A stretch of 64,000 nt of DNA from contig CM043944.1 in assembly GCA_014529385.2 (NCBI GenBank), positions 76,587,884-76,651,883 of the forward strand, in the 5' to 3' direction. Of this stretch, positions 1-10,647 are shown piece after piece. The stretch's first letter is position 1; each line of letters starts with the position of its first letter. The stretch comes from Adiantum capillus-veneris (taxonomy: Eukaryota > Streptophyta > Polypodiopsida > Polypodiales > Pteridaceae). The notes beneath the pieces are model-generated. The model did not search any database. It worked only from the letters and a program-made list of their open reading frames with translations, and was not told the origin of the DNA. Made by a program: the position numbers and the translations under genes.

Positions 1-803
1 CTTAGGTACTTTGGGAGGGAGTGCCATAAAGGCAGTGTGACCCATTAACTCAACCTTCTCTTAGCCGAGCACAAAATAAAAGTTCCCATATTCCTTCTCA
101 ATCTCAATCTGGCACAAAGCTAAGGAGCTCTACACATTAACAATTCATATTAGTATTGCATTACACACTATAATGACAAAAGAATGAAAGAACAATTAGT
201 ATAACACTATAACAACAAAATAACCAGAAAAAACTTCCAAGAAGCATACATGATGAACATGCAGTCTCAAATGCATTATTTGGCCCTAAGACTCTAATGG
301 TGTCCTCCCCATCCTTAGACCCTAGAGGCTAGAACCTGTTGGCTGTCAATGCAAAGCACTTATTGAAAATACAAAATCCCTCTCATCCAAGAATTGAAAA
401 GATGTGAAAAAACAAGAATGCACCTTTAAAATAAAACAATGTAGCACATATATATATATATATATATATCCTATGTCCTAAGCATGTTCATTGTAATGAA
501 AAAAAACCAGTGGATATAGTAGCCGGGAGAGAGGGCACCCCAATTAGATCCTACAACAATGAAGCAATTCAACAAGCACACCAACAAGCAAAAATTAAGG
601 AAACGCACAGAACAAAATAAACCACATGCATGATGCAAGAACAAAACAAGCACATGCACAACACTCACATAACTTAGATTAGGATGTGTAATAGCAAATC
701 AAGGATTTAGCAGAAATATCTAGAGCAGAGTGTAAACCACGGGAGACCATTAGAGACCATAGTTAAAGAGGTTCCACACACTTACTCCGACTCTAGTTTA
801 AAA
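1..803. other. Unassigned AT-rich DNA
   Basis: I see no recognisable gene or retroelement domain here. The stretch is AT-rich, with short ORFs of biased composition only, and it contains a TA microsatellite near 450. It is the left flank of the small ORF at 804-1217. It may be older repeat sequence or intergenic DNA; nothing in it decides. Confidence 0.5.
447..469. repeat. TA dinucleotide microsatellite
   Basis: An uninterrupted run of about eleven TA/AT units. It is a simple sequence repeat with no sign of function. Confidence 0.9.
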
Positions 804-1217
804 ATGTCTTCCTTTTCTACTTATTTAGGTATTGGAACCTTGCTCAAGTTTAAACATATATTGATATTCTATAAGATCAACAAGCATGGGGGTCAGATTT
901 ATTTCGATCCTAATGAGGAACATTTGGTTAGAGTCGATGACCACACTATTGAATTTGAAGAGGAGGTTAGAGCTAATAGACTAGAAACCTTTTACATGGA
1001 TCAAAACAGAGTGCAATATCTAAAAATTGGAGATCTTGACATTGTGGACAAATGGGGGTTGGAAGTTGATACATTGATTCTTAACATGATCACCGAAGAG
1101 GGGCCACCAATGCTAGAGTTAAAAGGGTATGATCAAGTAGATGTCAAACCTCTAAAATGTATACCGACGATTGATAACCCAAGACTTGGAGTTTATGTTG
1201 GGAGGATAATAATGTAA
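804..1217 (+). CDS. Hypothetical 137-residue protein, possible fragment
   Basis: I do not recognise this protein. It has an ATG start and is unbroken. The residues from about 25 onward have a coding-like mix of acidic and hydrophobic residues, while the first ~24 residues are hydrophobic and may be spurious. There is no zinc knuckle, DTG protease triad or RT motif. It stops about 50 bases before a copia LTR, in a zone that has recombined, so it could be the 3' remnant of a larger gene or an exon. No promoter or ribosome context supports the start. It may also be a chance ORF. Confidence 0.3.
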   Translation: MSSFSTYLGIGTLLKFKHILIFYKINKHGGQIYFDPNEEHLVRVDDHTIEFEEEVRANRLETFYMDQNRVQYLKIGDLDIVDKWGLEVDTLILNMITEEGPPMLELKGYDQVDVKPLKCIPTIDNPRLGVYVGRIIM

Positions 1218-1270
1218 CAAATTTAATGTGGATAGATCATGCAAAACTAGGGCTATTAACACCCTTGAAA

Positions 1271-2070
1271 TGTTAGGAAATAAGACGTAGCTAAATAGAT
1301 AATTGAGTAGATTAATTAATGGAGAGAGACAGATTTATATACACGAGATTATAGAGTAGAGAGAGAGAGAGAGAGAGAGTACACACGATATACGTGGTTC
1401 ACCCAATGTGGGCTACGTCCATGGGAAAGCAACCACTCAATGGCTTTAGTACTTCAAAACAAGAAGTAGTTTACAAAGGGATTATACCCTTAATGGAGCT
1501 CCCGCCTTGCTTCACTCTCACCACCTCACACTCACCTTGTTGCATCAACTTCACACTATGAAATGTGTGTAGAAATGGCCTCCTTTTATAGGCCAAAAGG
1601 GCTGCCCTCTCTTATGAGAGACAGCCATGTGTAGCCGCCCTTGTGCGAATAAGTCCAAATCGGACCCTCCAATCCGCCCATGTGTGGCTACCCTTGAGAA
1701 GACAAGTCCGCTTTTGAATTCGGCCACCGGCCATTGGCCATTGACTTCCGACCACCGGCCACCGGCCATTGACTTCCAACCACCGGCCATCGGCCATTGA
1801 CTACCGGACACCGGCCAACCGACCGTTTGTTTTCCGACCACTTTCCGGCTGCCGTCCGGCCATATTATTCCGGCGAAAAAGAATATTCCGGCGAAAAAAA
1901 AGTCTCCCCGAGGCCTTTAAAGTTGCCCCTGATTCTTGTTCGTGAAAATTTTGGTTTCCGGTGAGTGATTTTCCTTCACGCACGATGGCTTCTCCTCATA
2001 ATGGGGGCCTTACAAATGTGCGCTTTTACCACAGAAAATTACAAGGGTAAATCAGGCTCCATACTTAACA
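1271..2070 (-). mobile_element. Solo LTR of copia family C1
   Basis: The ends read TGTTAGGAAAT and ATACTTAACA, the same as the LTRs at 43761-44554, 48570-49299 and 60010-60826. No internal region follows on either side. A GA microsatellite and a GGCC-rich minisatellite lie inside it, as in the other copies. Solo LTRs normally arise by recombination between the two LTRs of one element and keep the 5-bp target duplication. Here the flanks are TGAAA and TGGGC, so no duplication is present. The right flank is the middle of a G1 LTR (aligning from 19978), whereas the left flank is unrelated to that LTR. The LTR therefore sits at a recombination or deletion junction. Confidence 0.9.
1584..1590 (-). 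promoter_or_regulatory. TATA box in C1 solo LTR
   Basis: On the minus strand this reads TATAAAA, followed by GG. The same motif is at matching positions in all C1 LTRs and probably sets their transcription start. It is orphaned here because no internal region follows. Confidence 0.55.
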
Positions 2071-3035
2071 TGGGCTACTTAATTCCTATTGGTCAGAATG
2101 GGGAAAGGTCCAATGGGGTTTAATTCTTTTAAATCAATTAAGTTTAATTGATTAAGCTCTCACAAAAGGGGAAAGGGAGACACATGTCAGAAGGCTATCA
2201 CTTATGCTGCTTAATAGCCATTGGCTTGACTTGGGGAGGTCCAATGGGGAGCCTGCAAGAGTAAATAGCAAGAGGGATCGCCCAAGAGAGAGAGGGGGCT
2301 GATTTTTGCAAGGCATTATCACACACACACTCACACAATCTCATGTGTGAAGAAAGAGAAGACTATCTCTTCCCAAGCTTTAATGGAGAGCTCATCACCT
2401 ACTCCAAGCTTGTGAGATAGAAGCCTACATCGACACACTCTTGGCTTGTGGATGCAAATCCAACCAAGAGCCAAGATTCAATGCATGCTCATCTCCTCTA
2501 TCAAGCTAATTACTAAGATGAAGCTATGCTAATATGAGTGATTATGTGAGGAGATGTACATCTTTCTCGTAAGATACTCCTTCTTCCTCTCAATCTACTC
2601 TCATACCTTGCTAGCTGTCACCATCTTCGAAGGTGTGTGAGGTCTTGGGTTTGAGAACGGGGATAATTAAAGTTGTGTTTAGTAAGTGTTTTGCTTAGTG
2701 CATGAAGCTTTCATCTTCATTGCACTAGCTAGTCTTGAAGGAACACAAAGAATTGTATTGTACAATGTCTCTCTTGATGGGAGAAACCATAATACAAAGC
2801 CTTTTAGAGGGGGGACCGGCTCCATGCAAATCCGGTCTTCAACTGTTGTCAATAGCTTAATTTCTCTCTCTTTTGAAAGTATTGTTGATGCTATCTAACT
2901 AGGTGTTATGCTTTTTGTTGCTCTCTCCACCCAAGCACTCTTGTAATTCTCATTAGGAATCTATTCTAATGAAATGCCCACTATGTTCATGCTAATTTCC
3001 GCTACACACAAGTTTTTAGGCCATTAAATGTTACA
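2071..3035 (+). mobile_element. Truncated 5' LTR of chromovirus G1
   Basis: This 965-bp stretch aligns end to end with 19978-20943, the 3' part of the G1 3' LTR. I count about 25 substitutions and one single-base indel by eye, roughly 97% identity. It ends in TTACA immediately before a tRNA-Met-like primer site. The first ~555 bp of the LTR are missing, replaced by the C1 solo LTR, so the original 5' end and its target duplication are lost. Confidence 0.9.
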
Positions 3036-3036
3036 T

Positions 3037-3048
3037 TGATATCAGAGC
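3037..3048 (+). other. Primer-binding site of G1
   Basis: The sequence TGATATCAGAGC lies one base after the LTR end. It matches the usual plant initiator-Met tRNA site TGGTATCAGAGC except for G to A at the third base. It fixes the orientation of G1 as plus strand. Confidence 0.75.
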
Positions 3049-3121
3049 ACAAGGTTTCTCTTTTCTTTCTCAAGAAGGGAGATCCTCAAGCTATCTATAA
3101 ATGGTTGGTATTATTAATTGC

Positions 3122-3593
3122 TGGAATTGGAGCTGATCTCTTGAGACAACTAATTCCAGTGCTGAAGGATTTCAGCTACTTAGAGTAGGAATAGTTCAGA
3201 CAGCAGACTAGAGAGAAATCAGTGACTATACTGAAATATGAATACTGAAATGAGAATCAGACTTAAAGACTGGAATGAAGTTTAGATTCAGATTCAGAAG
3301 ACTGTTGAGAAGTCAGTATCACTGGAATATATATATATATCATGATTGAGATTACAGTGAATATGATTACAGAGAAAGAAAGTGTAGCCGATAATACGGC
3401 CACTGATGCTCAAGTGCAATTATAGCTCAAAGCGCTAATACAAGTGATAACAATTGCCTCCCCGATATCAAAGTAATGGGCCCTATTTATATGCTTCGGG
3501 TTTACCGTAGTAATTACTCTAGTAATTACTAAGTGATTCACTACCGATCTTCTAAGAACACGTTCCCACATGGTGACGCGCCAGCCGTCTACA
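3122..3593 (-). mobile_element. 3' LTR of G2
   Basis: A 472-bp repeat with TGTAGACGG and AATTCCA ends on the minus strand, matching 13256-13725. It has one extra TA unit in an internal microsatellite. A TATAAATA motif lies at 3484-3491 on the minus strand. It directly follows a purine-rich tract. Confidence 0.93.
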
Positions 3594-3610
3594 TCCTTCC
3601 CTTCTTTCTT
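3594..3610 (-). other. Polypurine tract of G2
   Basis: On the minus strand this is AAGAAAGAAGGGAAGGA, abutting the TG of the 3' LTR. Polypurine tracts prime plus-strand DNA synthesis in LTR retrotransposons. Confidence 0.85.
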
Positions 3611-3637
3611 GAATTTTGGCAAGATTGCAATTTTTTT

Positions 3638-3720
3638 GAAAAATCCATTGTTTGGTTCTGATGTGGAACTGAAAAATCCATCGTCTGGTTTTGATGTTGA
3701 CAATCCATCTTCTGGTGGAT
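3638..3720 (-). repeat. Short minisatellite upstream of G2 polypurine tract
   Basis: Two to three imperfect copies of a ~33-bp unit containing AAAATCCAT and TCTGGTT. It lies about 30 bp from the polypurine tract. The 3' untranslated zone of plant LTR elements is known to accumulate such tandem repeats. Confidence 0.6.
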
Positions 3721-3736
3721 TGTCAGAGTCTGACAT

Positions 3737-6700
3737 TGAGAAGATGGTGAAGGATGCAGAGCTCTAGAAAAGAGCTCTATCTTTTCGAGAGGTAGCTGAA
3801 AAGGCCAAGGTGAAGCTATCATCTCTCCCTGCCTGCTGACAAGAAAAGTCGCCCCTAAATTCTGAGATAGAACTACCTAGTATCCTTCCATTGGACCATC
3901 TTCCTTTTGCCCTTGCTCTTTGACCGTGTTGGTGCCTGAGAAGTCCTAGCATCAACATTCTCCTTCTGAATCAGTTGGTAAATGGCCTTTGCTCAAGCTG
4001 ATCCCGCCAGTTTGTGGTCATCTCTACCTCATAAGGTGTGAGAGAATGATAGGTTTTGGTGTCAGGATCATAGAGTGTACGCCTGCCCTTGCTCAATCTG
4101 GTTCTGGCCAGTTTATGACAATGCGAAGCAGTATGGATCCATCCTTCGGGAAGAGGCTGATTGGTTTTGACGCGAGCTTCGAAAAGAATCTCAGCCATCT
4201 CCCTGTACTGTGGTGCCAACCCCGGCTTTGCTGCAATGTCTTTCTCAGGCAGTTTGGAAGATTCGACTGTGAGCTGTAGTAGCTGATTAGTAATCTTAGT
4301 CAATCCTCTGACCTGAATCTTCCACTGGCCCATACACAACTGAATCCTGTGTAGCTCTTCCTTCATTGCCTGGATGTCATTGATTTGAAGAGAATCATTG
4401 AGCAATGTCTGCCAAGTCTTCCATTCCATAGTTGATCGCTCATACCAATCCCTAAGCTCATCAGTTATTTTAAAATATGTGAGTCGATCAACTGGTTCTT
4501 GATGTTGAGGATACAGCGCTGGAAAAAATCTTGGCAACTCAGTTTCTCTTGCTGGAACAGCATACAAGAGAACTGGAGAATCAAGCACAAATTCCAGGAA
4601 ATTCAGAACTGCCTGGTTCTCTTGTTGCATCATCTTCCTAGTAATTCTTACTAACTGGAATAGGGTTCGGAGAGCAGTTGCCTCTGCTCCTACTGACATT
4701 CGCGTTTGGGGTCCTCTGCTAGTGGCTGTCTAGTCCTCCAGGATAGCTTTCACTCTCTGGTCCAAAACACCTTTGGTAGTTTGCAGTTATACCAGAACAT
4801 CCTTAAGTTGGACCCTAACATCCTTCATGCAGCGGTAAGTTGGTTTGTTACCCAACAGAAGTTCCAGTTCTAGAGCTAAAGAGTGACAATCTGTAGTAGA
4901 CTGTCTTTGCCAGTGCGGGTTTACCACTTTCTCATCAGCATTGAGTATCCATTCTGGAACTCGTTCCAACAGTTGAACTGTACTGGGATGCGCAGGTAGT
5001 CTGCAGGCTTCTTTATCATGGAAAGCATCAGATTTCCAATGTTCCACCATTTCCCTGGATCCCACATATAATCTTTGGAACCTTTCTAAATCAGTCCATA
5101 GAGCATCATCCTCCAGATACTGTCTGGTGATGGAGGCTTTTTGATGTCTCAGCTGCTTATTCAAGGTAATGAGCTGCAATGAATGCTGATGATCATTCAC
5201 TGGTCCTTCATCCTTAACCTTCATTTTCCCTTTAGCCTCTCTGCTGTGATGGGACTGATTAGTTGGCTCATCTCCAGTGTTACTGGGCTGCTGTTCTTCA
5301 GTCTGCTGATGCCCCGACTATTGTTCAGTTTCCTGTCTTTCCTGCTGTTCCTTAGTCTGGTCTGGTTGGTCTGGCTATGACTGGCCTCCTTCATCTGGCC
5401 CTGTCCCACCAGTACCAGGTCCTAGGGGTGGAGATGGTGGTGGGGCATCATCATCATCCTATGTATGCCCGGATTCTTGATCATCCTCCTCCTTATTAGC
5501 TTCATCTTCTTTCTTCTTCATCCTCCTCTGGGGATGTCTGATGCTCAATATAATCCATGATGGCTTGGTTCATCAGAGCATTGTTGAACTCACTCACCTT
5601 GTCCTGCAAATCACTTTGCAGACTTTCCATCAAGGACTTTAAATTTTCTAAATAAAAAACAGCATTGCCTGCGGGGTTCAAAATTTCAGACAAGCTATTG
5701 TAGATGTATCTGTCCGTCAGCGAACGCTTCAGAGCTGTATGGTGTAATATCAGCTTTCTAAATTCTGCCCGCTTCGTTCTGAGCCCCATTTCAGCTCGCT
5801 CGGTAGCTCTCGATGCTTCATTCCTTTGACTCTTTATGATCATAATTTCAGACTCAGCTTCAGCTAACGTTTTGTTCAACAACTCTTGAGCTCTTTCTGA
5901 TTGAGCTTCCAATACCCTGTGTTGTATGTTCTGCACTTCCTGGGCTTTCTGGAGTGTGGCAATCTGATGTTGTGCTTCTGCCAAGTCAGCTTTAAGCTTT
6001 TTAACTTCATCTTCTGATCCAGCAGCCTCCACCAATTGTCCCATACAGCTGACAATGGTATTCCAAGAGGACTATATCAGTATTGAACATCTGTCTTTGA
6101 CTGTTGTTGGATCAGAATCAACTGGTTCATATATTGCCACAGGAGCCACATAAGGTAGAGATGCATAATCAGTTTTGGTGAGTAAGAGATGCCCTCTTAA
6201 TTTCTGAGTTTGCATTTGATGTAACTTATCCTTTTTAACCAATTGCAGAGGGTTTTGAGAAATGACAGGAACTGTTTCAGTCATAGTTGCCTTTGTCCCC
6301 TGACTCCTTGAAAACAGTTTGAGATTTCAACTTGGCAGTCTGTTGAAGTACATTATGCGAGAGTATTTGACACAGGTTGATATGGACTTGTGGATCCAGT
6401 ATCTTGGCCAACAGCATAACAAATAATTTTTCTGACACATAAGTTGGGTTATTCTTAAGAGTGACTGCTTTGGCTACAAACCTGTAAGCAGCAGAGGCTT
6501 CCAGTCCTGCTACTGGAACTCCTTGAGCACCTGCCTTGCGCTTCTTTCGAGCTGCTTCATCCTCCTTTAGAGCAATACTTATTTGCTGCGCAGTTGCCAC
6601 CGATGGTTTAGGCTCATTGGGCATCCGAAATGCAAATGCAATGGCTTCTGGTGTCACTGACACCCTCCTATTATTTATCATAGCATTGCTGTTTTCTGCA

Positions 6701-6933
6701 TCAAAGGAATCAAGAACTTGCTTGATGATCCCTGCATCAAAAGCAATCCTTGTCGCTTGCAACACAACTCGCAGATCCCAGAGTTGTAGCAGAGTCATTG
6801 CAGGATCAGTAAAGACATATCGTTGGATTTTACTGTATGGAAGAACAAGAAGGCTTGCCTTTGCCTCTGCAACGATAGCCTGGGTTTCTTCAAGAGTTTC
6901 TCGCATCTACTCTAAACGTTTCCTTCTACCCAT
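3737..6933 (-). pseudogene. G2 accessory ORF after integrase, coiled-coil protein
   Basis: A decayed ORF of about 980 codons lying between integrase and the 3' LTR, in sense with pol. The likely start is the ATG at 6931-6933; an in-frame TAG nine codons in is followed by a second ATG at 6906. Segments in order: a ~210-residue alpha-helical domain rich in Val, Ala and Leu (6277-6906); after one frameshift, a 70-residue segment (6072-6284); a 180-residue strongly heptad-like coiled coil rich in Glu, Gln, Ala and Lys (5502-6044); a Gln/Glu/Pro-rich linker (about 5225-5460); then two helical blocks (4787-5224 and 3971-4699). The last two are in one frame and separated only by stops. Many stops are TAG or TAA where CAG or CAA would fit. 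I see no signal peptide or membrane helix, so it does not look like an envelope. Its function is unknown; a structural or accessory role is only inference. Confidence 0.75.
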
Positions 6934-6972
6934 ACACTATGAGGTCGACGACAATGAAACAGGCGAAGGCAA

Positions 6973-7055
6973 AAAGGGTTTAAGGAGATGCGATACAATC
7001 GACACTTCTCAAACACTTTTCGTAAGCATGATAGATGTTCCTTCCAAGAGGAATA
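6973..7055 (-). other. 83-bp patch of G3-type reverse transcriptase inside G2
   Basis: This segment matches 43500-43582, within the RT palm region of G3, at about 78 of 83 positions and in the same sense. The sequences diverge abruptly on both sides. In G2 it lies in the spacer between the integrase C-terminus and the accessory ORF, not in RT, and it is read in a different frame. G2's own RT is intact in position at 8560-10284. The likely source is template switching during reverse transcription, or gene-conversion-like transfer. Confidence 0.85.
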
Positions 7056-7069
7056 GAGGTTGAAGTTTG

Positions 7070-8559
7070 CGGCTGTAGTGAAGAAACCTCGGAGCTTGGC
7101 GATGGCGAATGGTTGACAGGAGGAAAACGTCGCGCAGGAGATTTATGAGGAAAAATGCTAACTCTCCTGACTGTTATACGTGTTCGCACCATAAAAGCTC
7201 CACCACTCGCCGCACCTAGACTTGTGTGCACCGTTGCTGACGTGGAAAACATGCATTGGACAAGACTGCAACCCATCCTTGTAATAATTATCACTAGCAT
7301 ACCGTTTGACCGTTGGCCACTTAAAATTTGGAAAATTTGTTCATACTGTTTATGAAGTGATTCCCACTCTGGCTGGACCATACTGGTACTGGTTCTTAAA
7401 TCAGCCTGATGTGATTCTTCAGGTACTGGTTCTGAAGCTGGAATTGGTTGCACATGGAAAAGACCAAAAATATCTGATTCTGGTATCTCTTGATCAACAA
7501 CCTCCAGTTCCTTAGTGACTTCTTCTAACCCAGTTTCTCTGGTCTCTGAGTAATAAAGTTTGATCTTTGCTCCATTATATACTCCAGACAACATCAGTCC
7601 TGATAAGTCTTTTAATCTGACTGTGCCATTGGAGAAGACCCAATCAACCTCAAAAGGTCCTGCCCAGGCAATCTTCAAATTCGGCTTCTTTGGACCCAAT
7701 CTTGACTGATATAGAAGCACTAAGTCTCCTTTATGGAATTCTCGACTTTAATTCGGCGATCATGCCAGTGCTTCCTTCTTTGTTGAACAATTTCCTATTC
7801 CAATAAAGCTCTTTGCCCGAGTTCATCTAACTGCATCAGTTCATACAGTCTTTCCTTAAGATTATGGTTGAAGTCTAGTCCATACTTTACAGCCATTCTC
7901 AGACTGGGGATTATAAACTCCATAGGAACCACAGCTTCAGTTCCATACACCATTTTGAATGGTGTCATTCTAGTACTTACCTTATAAGCTGTCCTATAAG
8001 CCCAGAGAGCAGTCTGAAGCTTTAAATCCCACTGGTCTGGTTTCTTTTGTACCACCTTAGTGAGAATAGTCTTGATTGTCTTATTGCTACTTTCAGCCTG
8101 TCCATTGCATCTGGGATAGTAAGGAGTAGATTTCCGATGCTTGACTGAAAGCATATCCAATAGGATTTCCATAGTATCATTGATGAAATGTGTCCCTTGA
8201 TCGGTCACAATTTCCACTGGACATCCATATCGGCAGACAATATTCTCAAACAGAAATCTTGCAGTTGACTTGGTTGTGTTGTCAGGAAGAGCCTTAGCTT
8301 CAACCCACTTGGTAACATAACAAGTAGCCATCACGATGTACTTGTTCTTCTTGGGAGTCACCTTCTTAAAAGGTCCCATAAAATCCAATCCCCATTTCAT
8401 GAATACTCCCAATGGTTGTATTGGCATTAAGGGAGTCATGTCTGTAGCTGTTGGTCGGCCCATTCTCTGGCATATATCACAAGTTTTACAAAAGATTCTG
8501 ACATCAACAATCATTGTTTGCCACCACAGACCTGCTTGCAGAATCTTCTTGTAGGTTAC
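7070..8559 (-). pseudogene. G2 integrase
   Basis: Integrase module of the G2 polyprotein. It joins the cDNA to host DNA. The zinc-binding His and Cys residues precede the core, with the Cys pair visible as CDIC near 8480. The catalytic triad is recognisable in LDFMGPF, VTDQGTHF and QAESSNK. After the core, the typical TPFKMVYGTEAV segment of Tat/Athila-type integrases follows, then a C-terminal DNA-binding part with GPF and KLYYSE motifs down to about 7500. There is no chromodomain. A frame change near 7720-7795 and a stop near 8560 separate it from its neighbours. Beyond about 7200 the frame is open but no longer looks like integrase. Confidence 0.88.
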
Positions 8560-10284
8560 TTAGTTGGAAAAGTGTCCACCAGACTCTCCATTATGTGCCT
8601 TTGAGATAACTTGCATTCTTCCCTCCATTGGAACACACCTCCGAAGTATACCATCCACACCCAATCGATAACGCACTCCCCCAATGATGGTAAATTTCAG
8701 GCTTTTTATGATCAGAGCCTTCTTCTGATTCTGTTTCCAATCTTCTGGAAAGGCACCTTGGGAAAGGAATTGATAAATATCATACCATTCAGGATCCACT
8801 GATTCTTCTGCTTCTAACTGAAATGAATCAGCATCCACTGGTTCATCTCTCAGAGATGATTCTGAATATCCTTCTATACTTCTGGAAAGGAAGTCAGCTC
8901 CACAGTGGTTTCGGCCAGGCTTATGAAAAATTCTGAACTCAAATTCCACAAGGAACATCATCCATCTTATCAGCCTGCCTTGAATAATGACTTTGTTAAT
9001 CAGAAACAGAAGAGCTTGATGATCCACATAAAAATGGAATAACTTCCCCAATAGGTAATGCTTGAACTTTGTAGCGCTACAAACCATTCCGAGGGCTTCT
9101 CTTTCAGTAGTCGTATAGCCTTGTTCAGCCTGACTGAATCTCCGACTAGCAAAATAGACCGGATAGTCTGTCCTGCCATCTGGCTGAGCTAATATTGCCC
9201 CCATTGCCAATCCTGAAGCATCTACGTGTACATGAAAAATAATATCCCAATTCGGCTGCCTAAGGACTGGTTTGCTGGTAATGGCTTTTTTCAAATTCTG
9301 GAAACTCTCCTCACATTCAGCAATCCAATTGAACTTACTGGTCTTCTTTGTAAGCTCATATAGTGGTACTGCTTGAGAAGCAAATTTGTGTACAAATCTT
9401 CTATAAAAATTCACATACCTCAAGAAAGAACTCAACTCAAAAGCAGTTCTAGGAGCTTTAGCTTGGTGGACACATTGTATTTTGTCATTGGCCATCTCTA
9501 TTCCATTGCGGGAAACCACATGTCCCAGTAGCTGTCCCTTCCAAACCAGAAATACTGATTTAAATGGATTCAAGCAAATCCTTTTCTCTTGACAGCGTTT
9601 AAAAACCATCTCTAGGAATAGAAGGTGTTGTTCCTCAGCTGAATAGACAGTGAAGTCATCCATGAAAATGGCGAGGAACCGATGAAGAAATTCATTAAAC
9701 ATCTCCATCATACACCACTGAAAAGTAGCTGGTGCATTGCACAGGCCAAAAGGCATCACCAGATACATGAATGCTCCCCACTCAGTGATGAAAGTGGTCT
9801 TGGACCTATCTTCCGGAGAAATATGTAATTGGTTATAGCCGCTATAACCATCCATGAAGCTATACATCTCATATCCTACGAACTCATCAAGCAACATATC
9901 AGTAAAAGGTAAGGGAAACGGATCCTTGATGGTTTAGGCATTTAGTTTCCTATAGTCGACACAAATCCTTAATTTCCCATTCTTCTTAGGAACGATGACT
10001 ATTGGAAATAACCAATCACTACTTGCTACCTCCGTAATGAACCCAGCCTTGAGAAGATTACCAATCTCCTCCTTGACCTTCTTTGCATAGTTGGGGTTCA
10101 TCCGGTATCTTTGCAATCTGACTGGCTTAGCTTCTGGTTTCAGTGGTATTCGGTGTTGACAGACTTCAGGATCTACTCCCTTCAAATGTGTATGTTCCCA
10201 GGAAAATACATCTTTATAGTTCTGGAACATTTTCCTTGCCTTTTCCTTCATTGCCGGTTTCAGGTGCTTGTTGACTTTGATCAT
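8560..10284 (-). pseudogene. G2 reverse transcriptase and RNase H
   Basis: The RT and RNase H modules, which copy element RNA into DNA and remove the RNA strand. RT motifs in order: the PKKNGKLRICVDYR block near 9960-10000, DGYSGYNQ, MPFGLCNAPATFQ, and the catalytic FMDDF. RNase H shows HVDASG, TTEREALG and VDHQAL. One in-frame TAA after KLNA (about 9934) splits the two long open stretches, and another stop precedes the integrase. All parts share one reading frame, so the damage is by point mutation only. Confidence 0.92.
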
Positions 10285-10647
10285 TCTGGGAGTTTCCTAT
10301 GATCCCAAGTTCCACTTCTCCACTTCTTGATCATCTGGAAGCAACCAATTTGGTCCTCCTCCTTTTCGTTTGGTCGAATCTTCAGCGTAGTCCCAAGAAG
10401 GTCCATTCATCTCTGAATCATTATTCTGATTTAGTGGATCCTCTTCAGAACATACTGATTCTTCTATTTTGATAGTATCCGCTGGTTACTCCATTCTTCC
10501 AGTTAGCTGAATGGTTCTTTCCCCTGTATTGACTTCAGTAAACTGATCAGGGAATTGTCTCTTCTGCTTGTCAGCTTGTGCTTTGTTTATTAGGACTGCA
10601 TTCAAATCAATTTCTGCCAAAGGAAAGATGTTCATTGCTGCTAGCAT

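Noticed and set aside
3737-6933. Envelope-like gene of an endogenous retrovirus in G2
   Set aside because: No signal peptide, furin-like site or transmembrane helix was visible, and the protein is mostly coiled coil and charged helices.
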